Below, piece after piece: positions 37,079-47,180 of a DNA stretch of 64,000 nucleotides; position 1 is the first letter of the stretch; every line of letters begins with the position of its first letter. Under the pieces are notes generated by a model. It did not search any database. It was not told where the DNA came from and saw nothing but the letters and a program-made list of their open reading frames with translations. Both the position numbers and the translations under genes were made by a program. This DNA is from Huiozyma naganishii CBS 8797. Its lineage: Eukaryota; Ascomycota; Saccharomycetes; Saccharomycetales; Saccharomycetaceae. The DNA lies in the NCBI RefSeq assembly GCF_000348985.1, contig NC_035924.1, positions 372,001 to 436,000 of the forward strand. The letters are read 5' to 3'.

Positions 37079-40000
37079 TCATAAAGTGGAGTATATGGCT
37101 TCCCGGACTTTGTACTCCTCGTTGAGATCTTCGATCTCTTCCCAATTCCCGATAATGTCGTCCCGGCCACGCACAACAGCAGGCAGCAGTCTCCCGCGGC
37201 TGTACGTCTTCCACACTTTCCTTGCCTCGTCATCCGTCCCGAGATCCCGGTACGTAAACTCTACCTTGTTCGCTGTGAGGATCGTAGCAAGACGGTTTGT
37301 GCGCGGGATCATGTGGAACCCGCCGCCAGCAAGCGACGTGTAAATGTACACAGGCTCCTTCGACAGCATGGCAGTGATATCGCTCTGTTTTATGACCGTA
37401 GGGGAGGGTTCCGCCACTGGAGTTTGGGGATTCCCGCTGCGAGGTTTATCTTCTTTATCTAGCGACTGAGCCAATGCATTCAATTCAGAGTCGTCCACCA
37501 TTTCCAGTTCTTTTAAAAAAGCGTCTGTTTCAGCAAATAGTTCGTCTAGCGTTGATTTGGTATTGCTCTTTGTGGCAGGCTTGGTCTCCATTTCCGGAGG
37601 GGAGTCGCCCAGGGAAAGCTCTTGCGTTTCATCGTCCTTTAAATCTTGGGTTGCTGTGTCGCTTTCTTGGGGGATGGATTCACTTTTAGCGTCAACAGAT
37701 TTCAGCTCTGTTGAATTCGCTTCTTCTACATCTTTACCCGTCGTTGGGTGAACATTGTCCAACTTAGGTTTTTCTGATGCACGTTCTTTGGTACGTTTCT
37801 CATCGTCAATGACTTCTTTGTCCAGTGGCAGAGTTGTGTCACTGGATGTTGGTTCTGATTCTGTATCTTTGCGGGAGGTTTCAACATCTTTTTCGCTCGT
37901 TGCATCCCCTGTAGTATCTAAAGGCATTATCTCATTATGTGCTTGCTCTGTTGCATTTTTTTCCAATTCTGGGTCATCGGTGATAGAGTTTTCATCTGTT
38001 ACAGTTAAAACTGGCTCTGTTCCTTGTGATACATTTTCCTCTGTAGTAAAGGCCTTATCTGGGGTCTGGCTTGATTCCCCGGTCGCATCTTCCCTTTGAG
38101 ATATCTTTTTCTCTGAATCGCTCACCTTGTTATCACTAGCGACAATATCTGAGCCACCACTCTCTTTTGTGTCATCGTTTTGGGAATCTATTTCAGAAAC
38201 GTTTATAGTTGCTTTTTGATCATCTTCCTCTTCAGTGACAGATTCAATTGCTTTCTTCGTGATGTCATTCTTGTTCTTTGCCGTGACATCCTCTGTTTCT
38301 CTCTCAATTGCATCACCCTTGTCTTTTTCAGCAGCACCGTCAATTTCTTTCTCTTTCATACCACTCTTGTCTTCTTCGGTGACATTTTCCATTTCTTTCT
38401 TCTTGGTACTATCTTTGCTTTCTTCTATGATACTTTCCGCTTCATCGTTATTGGTAATATTGTCAATTTTTTCTGTAACATCATGGTTTTCTTTCTTCAC
38501 GGTCCCATCTTTGTTCCCTTCAGACACACCTTCCTTCACTTTCTTTTTGGTATCATTCTCGTCTTCTTCTATTATGTTATCCCGTTCTTTGTCAATGCAC
38601 TGTTCCTTCTGTCCCTCTGGCAACTTACTCTTTTGGACATTCGTATCCAACTTAGAAGATATATCCAATGCTCCTACATTAGCTTTTGTCATGGTAGTGG
38701 ATGGTTTTGTCGTGACAAAGTCTGTCTCAACTTCCCTAGCTTTCTTGGTAAGGTTTTCGTCTTTCTTCTCAGCGTTTATTACCTCCTCTTGTTCGTCGGT
38801 GTTCTCAAACTTTACGTCATCCTTAGATGCATCATTCACCATGTTTCCGCTTTCAGATTCGTCTGATCCGTGCTTCCATTCAATGTTGGTTTTTTTGATT
38901 TCAGAGAATACTTTTTCAGCCAACTGTGGCTGATTTCTGATTCCTTTTTCCTTTGATTTGTCAATTGAATCACTTAAATCGTTATCTTTGCCAGTACTTG
39001 AATTTTGTTCAGGATCTAACTCCTCTATATCATGCGGTTTTGGGGACGGATGCTGTGTCTTTTCTGCTAATTCTTCACTTGCTGTTCCTTTAGGTTCATT
39101 TGGCGTCGTATTACTGTCGTCGTTATGCACTATTTGTGCGCTATCTATCAATTTTTTTTCTCCGGTGGTAGCCTGTTGTAAGTTAAAGGCGAAGTCTTTT
39201 ATAACTGGTGACTTACTCAACCCCTTTTTCCGTAATGTGCTAATTCTTGACTTTGCTGCAAGATCAGTACTAGAATCGATAATCTTCTCTGTACTGCCTT
39301 GCTTTGGCAAGTCCGCGGCAGTTACACTTTCTAGTTTTGACTCTTTCAGAGTCGCAGATCTTGACAGATCTTGGGTCTCTAAAGAAGCCGCCTCTTTGTT
39401 TGGGATGTTCAACGTTGTTGGTGAGAGTTTCTCTTGTTCACAATTTGGTTCCACAGAAGAACTATCCTTAGTTTTGGATGAAGTCGCAATATTTGATGTG
39501 TCTTTCGCATTCTCAGCATTGGATCCAAAGTCAACTTTAGACTCCATGGAATTCTTCTCTGTAGTAGCGTCCGCAGTATTGGTCTTATTGGAAAATATCA
39601 CAGGGTCATCCTTCACAGTAGGATTTTGTTCACTGTTGCCCTTCTGCGCTGTGTCCGAGGGAGTGGTAGGATCAAGCACAATCTCCCGATCATCAACCTT
39701 TCTATCATTTTCCACAATGGCAGGGTTGGCTTCCTTCACCATAACGCCACTTTGGTCGTTTCCTAGGGTTTTCGGATTCTCGATTGTGTCAGAGCTTTCT
39801 AAGTCATGTCCATTATCATTTTTGTGGGAATCGGTTTCCACTAAATTAACTTTAACTGGTTTATCAGCACTTTCTTTCAAAAGGCTGTTCAGATTAACAA
39901 TTGCAGATGTCTTTTGTATTTTTTTGTTCTCGTTATCATTCGTATTGGGAATTAAAGATTCTACAACGGTAGATGTCGATTCTTTGGTCTTTTCATTTGG

Positions 40001-40210
40001 AATTTCGTCTCCAGTGGCAGTAACACTCTCCTCCAAGTTTTCTTTCGTCTTCTTCTTCTTTTTCATCTTCTTGCCTTTCTTCTTTGACTTTTGGTTCTTT
40101 GCTCGAGAGTTCAGAAACTCCGCAGTAACTGAATCAGTAGCATTAATCAAGGCTTCCAAATCCAAAGTACCTGGCGAGTTCTTCGAAATCTCCGAGCTTA
40201 CCGTGTCCAT
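37079..40210 (-). CDS. AIP5: Aip5-like actin assembly protein with glutaredoxin-like end
   Basis: Aip5 (YFR016C) is a polarisome-associated protein that promotes actin nucleation. This homolog is 1043 residues (S. cerevisiae 1233). About 900 residues are highly charged and disordered, rich in Glu, Lys, Asp, Ser and Thr. Near the start is a very basic stretch (KKKGKKMKKKKKTKENLEE). Around residues 540-660 an 18-20 residue unit of the form EE-DK-KK-E-VTEE repeats imperfectly about six times. The last 110 residues form a glutaredoxin-like fold (PVYIYTSLAGGGFHMIPRTN, RKVWKTYSRGRLLPAVVRG, GNWEEIEDLNE) with no CxxC or CxxS cysteine at the active position. The frame opens further upstream at a TTG; the first ATG gives MDTVSSEISKNSPGTLD. 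GSY1 is its neighbour, as in S. cerevisiae. Confidence 0.9.
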   Translation of the reverse strand: MDTVSSEISKNSPGTLDLEALINATDSVTAEFLNSRAKNQKSKKKGKKMKKKKKTKENLEESVTATGDEIPNEKTKESTSTVVESLIPNTNDNENKKIQKTSAIVNLNSLLKESADKPVKVNLVETDSHKNDNGHDLESSDTIENPKTLGNDQSGVMVKEANPAIVENDRKVDDREIVLDPTTPSDTAQKGNSEQNPTVKDDPVIFSNKTNTADATTEKNSMESKVDFGSNAENAKDTSNIATSSKTKDSSSVEPNCEQEKLSPTTLNIPNKEAASLETQDLSRSATLKESKLESVTAADLPKQGSTEKIIDSSTDLAAKSRISTLRKKGLSKSPVIKDFAFNLQQATTGEKKLIDSAQIVHNDDSNTTPNEPKGTASEELAEKTQHPSPKPHDIEELDPEQNSSTGKDNDLSDSIDKSKEKGIRNQPQLAEKVFSEIKKTNIEWKHGSDESESGNMVNDASKDDVKFENTDEQEEVINAEKKDENLTKKAREVETDFVTTKPSTTMTKANVGALDISSKLDTNVQKSKLPEGQKEQCIDKERDNIIEEDENDTKKKVKEGVSEGNKDGTVKKENHDVTEKIDNITNNDEAESIIEESKDSTKKKEMENVTEEDKSGMKEKEIDGAAEKDKGDAIERETEDVTAKNKNDITKKAIESVTEEEDDQKATINVSEIDSQNDDTKESGGSDIVASDNKVSDSEKKISQREDATGESSQTPDKAFTTEENVSQGTEPVLTVTDENSITDDPELEKNATEQAHNEIMPLDTTGDATSEKDVETSRKDTESEPTSSDTTLPLDKEVIDDEKRTKERASEKPKLDNVHPTTGKDVEEANSTELKSVDAKSESIPQESDTATQDLKDDETQELSLGDSPPEMETKPATKSNTKSTLDELFAETDAFLKELEMVDDSELNALAQSLDKEDKPRSGNPQTPVAEPSPTVIKQSDITAMLSKEPVYIYTSLAGGGFHMIPRTNRLATILTANKVEFTYRDLGTDDEARKVWKTYSRGRLLPAVVRGRDDIIGNWEEIEDLNEEYKVREAIYSTL

Positions 40211-40684
40211 TCTCTTATCTCTTTTGTCAGCAATATTGAAACGATTCTGAAAAATAAAAGAATGCTTGTTGAAGCTTTCCTTGTGGGCTTTGTATATAAG
40301 CCAAGAACACTTATTAAAGTACAGTTTCTTTCTGATCACTCTGTATAACAATCAGAACTTCAGAGGGAGGCATATTTTACCCTGTTCGACATCTGTTTGC
40401 TAGGTTTAGCAGTGTACAAAAAAGGAACAAAAGAGAAAAATACGCTTCATATTCAAAATGAGTTACCCGTAATACAACGGTATACCACCTCAAACGTTAT
40501 TCAAGGCACTGTGTGGATGAATCCGAGTCCTATATGCCATGTTAGTAATTCCCCAGGTGCTTTTAAAGTCACCACGGGATTTTGGTCTGTGGGTGGTATT
40601 CTTTTTTGTTTATTTAAAGTGGGTGGAATGGTGAACAAGATACCACAATATGCAGTGTATAAATGGCTATGTTAAAGTATATAA
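40211..40684. promoter_or_regulatory. AIP5 upstream and RCY1 downstream region
   Basis: About 475 bases. The AIP5 frame stays open through 141 bases upstream of its ATG without another ATG. A 92-codon plus-strand frame (40397-40675) shows no recognisable motifs. This gap is also a synteny breakpoint between the YFR016 and YJL204 segments. No repeat or RNA gene was found at the breakpoint. Confidence 0.35.
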
Positions 40685-43039
40685 TTACATCACCCTACAG
40701 TCCTTCAGTCCAAGGCCATACATGACTTTCTGTACATCACGCTTCACAGCAATCCAGTCCTGTCTTCGTTGAACAAATTCGTAAATTTCTTCTTGGGTGA
40801 AGACTCCTTGAAACTTTCCAAGATCGCAAATTAGCCTCCCAAGTTCCTTGGAGTCCTTTGTATCGATTAAGTAGAGGGAACAAACGTTTTTCAAACTTTG
40901 GAAGTAAGGAACAATTGTCTTCTGCCGTAGTTTTTCGCTTATGAACTCGTAATAACAATTAATGTCACAGATCAACTGAACTGCCCCTGTCGTGGAAATA
41001 ATTTGTTTTTTGATATGCTCAACCAGAGACTTAAAGAATCTTTTCCCTATTTCCTGCTGATAAACGTCTATGGTTCCTTTGTCTGTTGCGCCAGTTAAAA
41101 GAAAACAATGGTTAAGCAGAATAGAAACTACTTTTCTAGCACATTCGGTCGGTATTATGTCTTTGGCGGCTTCATTTGGAGATGGGTAGTAGTCCGTTGG
41201 AAGTTGGGTAGTATCGAATGCAAACTGGATCTGATCCAGCAATTTATTTATACCGATATTAAGGCCATCAGCAACAAAATCATCCAAGGTCGTTTCGAAG
41301 TTTTTCTTACTCTGAATGAGCTGATTTTGCCATATATTTTTCGTGGATTGATTCTTAGAATCTATTATTTTGCTTCCGATCATTTCATTTTTGTAAAAAA
41401 TGGAAATCATTTGTACTATAATATCACCGGTATTGATCAGTTCGGCAAAGTTTACCAACGGTTCGACCGATTGTTTCGCTTGGAGTTCTCCGCTTGTAAA
41501 CACATTGGATTCATCGGAATTGTAAGCCTCCAGCAAACTAATAGCTCTTTGAAAGGCTGGCTTGACGTGATCTTCATTTAGGATGTTGATCAAAGTTTTG
41601 AAAACTTCTTCGCATTTGTCGTTAATTATCCCTTCCAATTTTCGGACGCACTTAAACTTCAAAAATGTATTGATTCTATCACGGGTCTGCTGGACTACAT
41701 TATAGCACAGTTCCAAGTTAATCAAATTCTTAATATTCTGTAAATTTTGATTAACTAGATTGTCTAGATTACTGTTCAATTGATCATCAGCGTTCGACTT
41801 ATTCGTAATTCTAAACATCTTCGTGAAAGAATTTAGAAAGTTATTCTTGTTGTCGTCATCACTTTTATTGGCATCGGTAAGGTCTATCATTGCGTTGTTT
41901 GTCAGTAGTTCTGTTTCTCTTCTATTTTCTTGCTCGAGTTTGAAGTTATTGAATTGTTTTTTCAAGTTTTTATCAAATTGAGTTGTGGACTGTGCCAAAT
42001 ACGTAAGAATTTTCGGCTCCAGATAAACGTTTAACAAAGATTTGATTGACTCGCGGAACGATTCTTTGTCTTCTGGAGCACCTTCGACTGTATCTCCGTT
42101 TTTGGAATCAGTCAGTTCATCACATAATTTTTCAATTACCTTGAAATATATTACTGGAAATATTTCTTCGTCGTCGTTGCATTCGTTTGGCATTTCTAAA
42201 AGCTTGCTTATGACTTCTAATAATGTCTGCTGTATAAAATTTTCATAAAACGTAAAAACCATTGGGTATCGGTCCGAAAATAGGGCATCGATTATTTTAA
42301 TCTTTTCGTTCAGAAAGTCTTTTAGAGGGTTAAGGACTGCATTTATTTGTAATTCGTCGAGTGGTTCATTTTGTGATGGAATATTTACAGCGGGATACTC
42401 TACTTTGGAGTTAAAGAAATCTACAGCAACGTTTTTCTCGTCGCTAAGCAGTAACACATTGAAGAACGTCCCCACAGTATCATAATTGCCTTTTGAATAA
42501 TTCAAATCAATTTCGTTTAGACAGGAATTAATGAAAACTTCTTTGAAGACTTTAAAATGCATGAGAACTTCATCATAGTACTGTCGGTCGTTAATGTTTG
42601 ATTTATTATAAGTTTGAATATTTGCAAGTATTTTACCTTGAAATACCGGGTCCTTATCATATGGTGCTGGAAAAAAGTTAGTGAGTTTATTCCTATACAA
42701 CTTATCACAGTAACATTGAAACATTCCATAGACTAACTGGTATAACTTTAAGGAATCTCCGGACCTAAAATCTTTTATTTCATCAAATACATTCACCGGT
42801 GCAAGGTTCTTGAGATCAATGGCATCAAAAAGTTGAGCTTCAGATTGTTCGTCCGCCTTTCCTGTGTAATCAAACCCCATAGATCTCAATTTCCTTGAGT
42901 AGTACTCTTCATCAAACTGCAAGTTTAAATGTTCATTGTGCACCTCTTTGTTTATTGTCCTAAAATTAAGGTAGTCCCTGGTGTTCAAGCACAGGGCTAT
43001 ACTCTGTACAATGGAACCAACCTTCAGTAAGCTCTCCAT
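40685..43039 (-). CDS. RCY1: F-box recycling protein Rcy1
   Basis: Rcy1 is an F-box protein that works with Skp1 in recycling plasma membrane proteins, such as the v-SNARE Snc1, out of early endosomes. The product is 784 residues (S. cerevisiae 840). A degenerate F-box lies at about residues 8-50 (VGSIVQSIALCLNTRDYLNF, RTINKEVHNEHL). Most of the remainder is helical and resembles the exocyst Sec10 family (QLVYGMFQCYCDKLYRNKL, LELCYNVVQQTRDRINTFLK, FFKSLVEHIKKQIISTTGAV). The protein ends in CRVM, a CAAX-type prenylation signal as known for Rcy1. It is divergent from PRP21, exactly as YJL204C and YJL203W. Confidence 0.95.
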   Translation of the reverse strand: MESLLKVGSIVQSIALCLNTRDYLNFRTINKEVHNEHLNLQFDEEYYSRKLRSMGFDYTGKADEQSEAQLFDAIDLKNLAPVNVFDEIKDFRSGDSLKLYQLVYGMFQCYCDKLYRNKLTNFFPAPYDKDPVFQGKILANIQTYNKSNINDRQYYDEVLMHFKVFKEVFINSCLNEIDLNYSKGNYDTVGTFFNVLLLSDEKNVAVDFFNSKVEYPAVNIPSQNEPLDELQINAVLNPLKDFLNEKIKIIDALFSDRYPMVFTFYENFIQQTLLEVISKLLEMPNECNDDEEIFPVIYFKVIEKLCDELTDSKNGDTVEGAPEDKESFRESIKSLLNVYLEPKILTYLAQSTTQFDKNLKKQFNNFKLEQENRRETELLTNNAMIDLTDANKSDDDNKNNFLNSFTKMFRITNKSNADDQLNSNLDNLVNQNLQNIKNLINLELCYNVVQQTRDRINTFLKFKCVRKLEGIINDKCEEVFKTLINILNEDHVKPAFQRAISLLEAYNSDESNVFTSGELQAKQSVEPLVNFAELINTGDIIVQMISIFYKNEMIGSKIIDSKNQSTKNIWQNQLIQSKKNFETTLDDFVADGLNIGINKLLDQIQFAFDTTQLPTDYYPSPNEAAKDIIPTECARKVVSILLNHCFLLTGATDKGTIDVYQQEIGKRFFKSLVEHIKKQIISTTGAVQLICDINCYYEFISEKLRQKTIVPYFQSLKNVCSLYLIDTKDSKELGRLICDLGKFQGVFTQEEIYEFVQRRQDWIAVKRDVQKVMYGLGLKDCRVM

Positions 43040-43133
43040 CTAATTCCTTGTCTTCTTGGTTTTGCCGAACCTACTTAGCTTGGGTTAATCGTGGTTTACA
43101 CCTTTCCATATTAAAAGAAGAAAAATTTAAAAA

Positions 43134-44141
43134 ATGAAAACAAAAAGATGTTCTTCTCTGCTTTACTTCCGAACATCGATGTACCACTTACAACAAGTGC
43201 GATTGATTCGAACTTCAATGGATGAAGAATTGAAAGCTAATATATATAAAACTGCCCAGTTTGTTAACGAGAGGAGCCAAAATGTGGAAGAACAACTCCT
43301 GAAGGATTCGAGTGGGAAATTTTCCTTTCTCCAGCCAGATAATGAACACTATGCCTTTTACCAATCTCTGCGGGTCAAAGATAACAAAGATATGAGTGAG
43401 TCCAAAACCGTTGATAGCACAGCATTGAATGAGCCTGATCCCGTACCGCCATTCATTCTTATTAAAGATGTTTCGGACCTTAGTATACCGTCGCTGGATC
43501 TTGAGATAATGCGAAGAACCGCCGATTATCTTCAATATACCAAGGAGGACGAACGCGAACAAATACGAACTCGACTGGTCAAGGAAGAGAGATTTCAATT
43601 TTTGAACCCATCTCATGAACTCAATCCTACCTTTGAAGTTATTTTAAAGCAGTTTATTGCATGTTCTAAATTCAAGCCAGAAAATCTGACAGAACAAGAG
43701 TATCTGAATCGCTGCTTTCAAAGAGCTGTGTATAACGAATACTTGAAAGAGTTCCAAAATAGAAGCAACACCCAACTAGAAAGCTACAAGATAAGATTCG
43801 CTGCTATAGATTGGATCAATTTCAAAGTTATCAAAAATCCGGCATTGGAAAATTCGGACCAGACGACAAACGGGAAACTTGAGTTTAAGATGCCTTTAGA
43901 CTTTTCGAAATTATTTCAAAAGACAATTTCCAATACTGAAAATGATATATATCTAAAGCATTTTTTTGGAGATGGTGCAGCTAATAATGCAGAAAAACTC
44001 TCTCTAGGCGGAGTTCTGGAAAGCACTGTTACTGAACAACAGAACAAAACACAGACACAGACGAACAAGAGGAAGCGGAAAGGGAAGATGATTATCAAAA
44101 AGAGTGGAGAAACAAGGCTGCACAAAAAGAAGAAGCAGTAA
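43134..44141 (+). CDS. PRP21: U2 snRNP SF3a subunit Prp21
   Basis: Prp21 (human SF3A1) is the scaffold of the SF3a complex that stabilises U2 snRNP on the branch site. Two SURP modules are visible: LKANIYKTAQFVNERSQNVE with FSFLQPDNEHYAFY, and MRRTADYLQYTKEDEREQIR with FQFLNPSHELNPTF. A middle region contacts Prp9/Prp11, and the basic end KKSGETRLHKKKKQ matches the S. cerevisiae protein's end. The whole frame codes for 335 residues (S. cerevisiae 280). Three in-frame ATGs lie at 43134, 43179 and 43218; the last gives MDEELKANIYKTAQFV, where family similarity begins, so the first 28 residues are uncertain. It is divergent from RCY1 as in S. cerevisiae. Confidence 0.9.
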   Translation: MKTKRCSSLLYFRTSMYHLQQVRLIRTSMDEELKANIYKTAQFVNERSQNVEEQLLKDSSGKFSFLQPDNEHYAFYQSLRVKDNKDMSESKTVDSTALNEPDPVPPFILIKDVSDLSIPSLDLEIMRRTADYLQYTKEDEREQIRTRLVKEERFQFLNPSHELNPTFEVILKQFIACSKFKPENLTEQEYLNRCFQRAVYNEYLKEFQNRSNTQLESYKIRFAAIDWINFKVIKNPALENSDQTTNGKLEFKMPLDFSKLFQKTISNTENDIYLKHFFGDGAANNAEKLSLGGVLESTVTEQQNKTQTQTNKRKRKGKMIIKKSGETRLHKKKKQ

Positions 44142-44346
44142 AGTATAGATTTCAAAGATCAACACTATATCTCCACATATGAGTATATGTCATTTTATTA
44201 CATTTTTTTGTTTCCACTATTAATATATGTATGTAGAATAGGACTTTAAAAAAGCTCTGCATACCTTATACAGAGCCGACCAAAGATCGCCAGGACCCGG
44301 GCCTTTCCAAAATGAATTACAGAAGTATGTACAAGGTGTGAGCATT

Positions 44347-46143
44347 TTAACACCAGAACACCCACCACCTGTACCACCACGGTTTCGTGGCTAAGACTGC
44401 TCTTTCTTCGGCCACTTCTTGACGTAACAAATCTAGATCATCGTCCTTTCTACCTGTGTCGATGTCCATATCTTCGGCCTTAATAAATATTTTCCAGTTC
44501 TTTTTGTAGATCTTGTGGCCTAGGTAGCAGGCGATCACAATAGGGAAGGATAAATAAGCTTCGAAGAAAGCCTTTGCGTTTGGTTTAGCACCAGGAGGGA
44601 ATAAGGCAACATAAAACTGGGCAATGAACATAAGGATGATCATGAAGAGCCCCCAGTAGGAGCCGTAAACACCAGCTGGGGAAACAAATGACAACTCGTC
44701 CGTGCCTCTGCCTTGCGCGGACAACGCCTTTCTGAATCTGATATGACACAGACAGATCCCCCCCCATGTAAACAAGGAGGATAGACCTGACAAAGCCAGC
44801 AACCAGTTGAAAACCTCACCCTCCTTTTTAGATTGAGCAACGAAGGCAACCAAACCGAACCCAGAAGTCACCAAGATACTGTACAATGGTCTCCCTGAAC
44901 GATCAATGTAGCCAAAGAATTTAGGTAAGAAGTTCTGTTCAGCTAGGGCACATAGAGTTCTCGAACATGCGTAGATAGCGGAGTTACCAACGGATAGAAC
45001 GGCGATCAAAATGACAACGTTGACAACAGATGGTAGACCTCTGATACCGTGAGTGGTAATGGCGATAACAAATGGGGAGGCAGCGGCGTCGACTGAAGAG
45101 GCACCAATCAAACGTTTTTCAGTGTATGGGACCAATAGACCAACCATACCCAAAGCCAACAGGTAAAACAGTGTGATTCTCCAGAAGACTTGCTTTGCAG
45201 CCTTTGGAACGGATTTCCTTGGATTGGCCGTTTCTGCACTTGCTAAACCGACTAATTCACTACCTGCAAACGAGAAGGCAGCAGTGACGAAGACAGAACA
45301 GACACCTTTGAATCTGGCACCCGCGGAATCACCTACAAAAGCACCGTATGGGTGATGCCAGTACCTACCTCCAATGTAACCCTTGACAGGGCCACCACCA
45401 CAGTTCAGGATGATACCTAGGATGATGAACCCGACGACGGTGATGACCTTGATGATGGAGAAGATGAACTCTGCTTCACCGTAACCCTTGACCCCGAATA
45501 GATTGATGATGAAGATGGCGAGCCAGAAAAGAGCGACGAACCCGTCTCTATATCTTGGATTCGTCCCCCAGTAGTTTACTGTGATCGAGGCAGCAACAAT
45601 TTCCAAAGGGAGAACCACTAGCCATTGCAACATATAATTTATGTTGTTAGCAAACCCGTAGGACTCATCGATAAATCTCGTTGCGTAAGTGGTAAACCCA
45701 CCGGAGACAGGGAAAAGAACAGCCAGTTCACCGAGAGCCATGACCATGGAGTAGATCATGGTACCGGTCAACCCCCACCCGATAAGGATCCCAGCTGGGC
45801 CAGCGGTTCTCAAAGCAGTACCGGACCCGACGAAGAGACCAGTACCGATGGCACCACCGATGGCGATCATTTGCAAGTGTCTGTTCTTCAAATGGTGTTG
45901 CAATGGGGAGTTTGCGGTTCTGAAAGCGATTTGGTCCAGTTCGGACATGTTTGGATCAACTTCGAGTCTCTCCCTCTCCCTGAAGGAGTCGACAAAACGG
46001 GTCCATACTTTGCCCTTCTTGTGTTCCTCAGAGCCGGTGGAGGAAAGATCGTGCGATAGCGGTTCTTGAGAGATGAACTCGGATTCAACCCTCAAGTGGG
46101 CGTCCTTCCCATCGGATATATCCTTCTCATAAGACGAACTCAT
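44347..46143 (-). CDS. GAP1: General amino acid permease Gap1
   Basis: Gap1 is the broad-range, nitrogen-regulated proton-amino acid symporter of the plasma membrane (YAT family, APC superfamily). The product is 598 residues (S. cerevisiae 602) with 12 expected membrane segments. Family landmarks are HHLKNRHLQMIAIGGAIGTG in TM1, GELAVLFPVSGGFTTYATRF, FVTAAFSFAGSELVGLASAE, and SKKEGEVFNWLLALSGLSSL. The cytosolic amino tail has lysines that could accept Rsp5 ubiquitin. The carboxyl tail carries the conserved DIDTGRKDDDLDLLRQEVAE segment and ends WYRWWVFWC, with the terminal FWC typical of this permease family. It is very close to S. cerevisiae Gap1. Its place between PRP21 and ECM25 is unlike S. 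cerevisiae, where GAP1 is on chromosome XI. Confidence 0.96.
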   Translation of the reverse strand: MSSSYEKDISDGKDAHLRVESEFISQEPLSHDLSSTGSEEHKKGKVWTRFVDSFRERERLEVDPNMSELDQIAFRTANSPLQHHLKNRHLQMIAIGGAIGTGLFVGSGTALRTAGPAGILIGWGLTGTMIYSMVMALGELAVLFPVSGGFTTYATRFIDESYGFANNINYMLQWLVVLPLEIVAASITVNYWGTNPRYRDGFVALFWLAIFIINLFGVKGYGEAEFIFSIIKVITVVGFIILGIILNCGGGPVKGYIGGRYWHHPYGAFVGDSAGARFKGVCSVFVTAAFSFAGSELVGLASAETANPRKSVPKAAKQVFWRITLFYLLALGMVGLLVPYTEKRLIGASSVDAAASPFVIAITTHGIRGLPSVVNVVILIAVLSVGNSAIYACSRTLCALAEQNFLPKFFGYIDRSGRPLYSILVTSGFGLVAFVAQSKKEGEVFNWLLALSGLSSLFTWGGICLCHIRFRKALSAQGRGTDELSFVSPAGVYGSYWGLFMIILMFIAQFYVALFPPGAKPNAKAFFEAYLSFPIVIACYLGHKIYKKNWKIFIKAEDMDIDTGRKDDDLDLLRQEVAEERAVLATKPWWYRWWVFWC

Positions 46144-46249
46144 GACTGAAGTTTTTTAATAAGATATATGCAGTTCTTCTACTACTAAAGTAAAATCTTT
46201 AATAGTAAATTGGTCGTTGAGCTTATTATTGGTAAGCAAGTGACCAAAA

Positions 46250-47180
46250 ACTTATCCCATACCTCTACGAACAAGAACTTTTGAAAGGGCGATATTCTGC
46301 CCATTTTTATAGTCATTGGTGATTACAAGAGGCTGTTTGGCATCCTCACTGCGGCACTTAGGTATGGTCGACGTTTTGACGCAGTTCCCCCTTATCAAAG
46401 CACACGGGAAGGCTGAAAATAAAAAAATCATGTAAGCGTACAGCGAGCGATAACTTATCGTTGGAGGCGTGGGAACAGACGTGAGTTGTGGAGCTACGGA
46501 GCTATTCCCGTACACACCGCCTTGCCAGCACAGTCCAAAAAATGCCAATACCGAAACACACACACAGAGAACAATGCGATTTCTCTATTGTTTGCAATCA
46601 CGGATGCACTATCATAATCACCCCGCCCATCTCCGCTGACCGTTGGAGGAAGTTTCTGATTAGATTCTTTTGATGGGGAAAGCACGAGCTGTTCTGAGAT
46701 CCGAGACAATGATTCGACCAGCGGGGCTTTATCGCGCCGGGGGATAATCTCCGCTTTCCAGAGCATCTCCGGTTCAGGGCTTCTCGGCGGGCCGAATTTC
46801 TGCTGTGGGAGTTCTGGGCACTATCTGTTATCTGAGTGGTCTCCTGATAGGAAAACGTGATACCCTGTTTTCTGCCAGCTTCTCATTTTTTGGTGCCGCA
46901 TGAACAATTTGGACGAGCGGGAAAAAAGAAACTTTCTTCTGCTTCGAGCTTCATTCCCGCTTCCGGATAATTAAGTGGGGAAGTGGGTTTTCGAGGGCCG
47001 ATAACAGAGGAGTGGTGAGAATGGACTGGATAAGGAAAACGTGCTAAGGGGAGGCTGAGATAAAGCTTCTGTCGACAGCCTTCTGCTGCTCCATTATGTC
47101 ATTTTTTTTGCCTACACTGCCTGTTGGTTGTTGTATAGGCGTTTCTCTCTTTTTTCTTAATGAATGCATGAAAGATAAGA
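46250..47180 (-). promoter_or_regulatory. GAP1 upstream region with a GATA-factor site cluster
   Basis: The first kilobase upstream of GAP1 has many GATAA cores, including CTTATC at 46251-46256, 46391-46396 and 46454-46459, and GATAAG at 47029-47034 and 47174-47179, with others around 46449, 46727, 46742, 46966 and 47000. Such clusters bind Gln3 and Gat1 under poor nitrogen supply; this is the established control of GAP1 in S. cerevisiae. Binding here is inferred from sequence. Confidence 0.6.

Noticed and set aside
38958..40250. 430-codon plus-strand frame opposite AIP5, and 232- and 228-codon frames further left
   Set aside because: They mirror the low-complexity acidic/basic codons of AIP5; composition is Ser/Phe/Leu-rich with no motif.
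40397..40675. 92-codon plus-strand frame between AIP5 and RCY1
   Set aside because: No recognisable motif and no good start context; likely chance.
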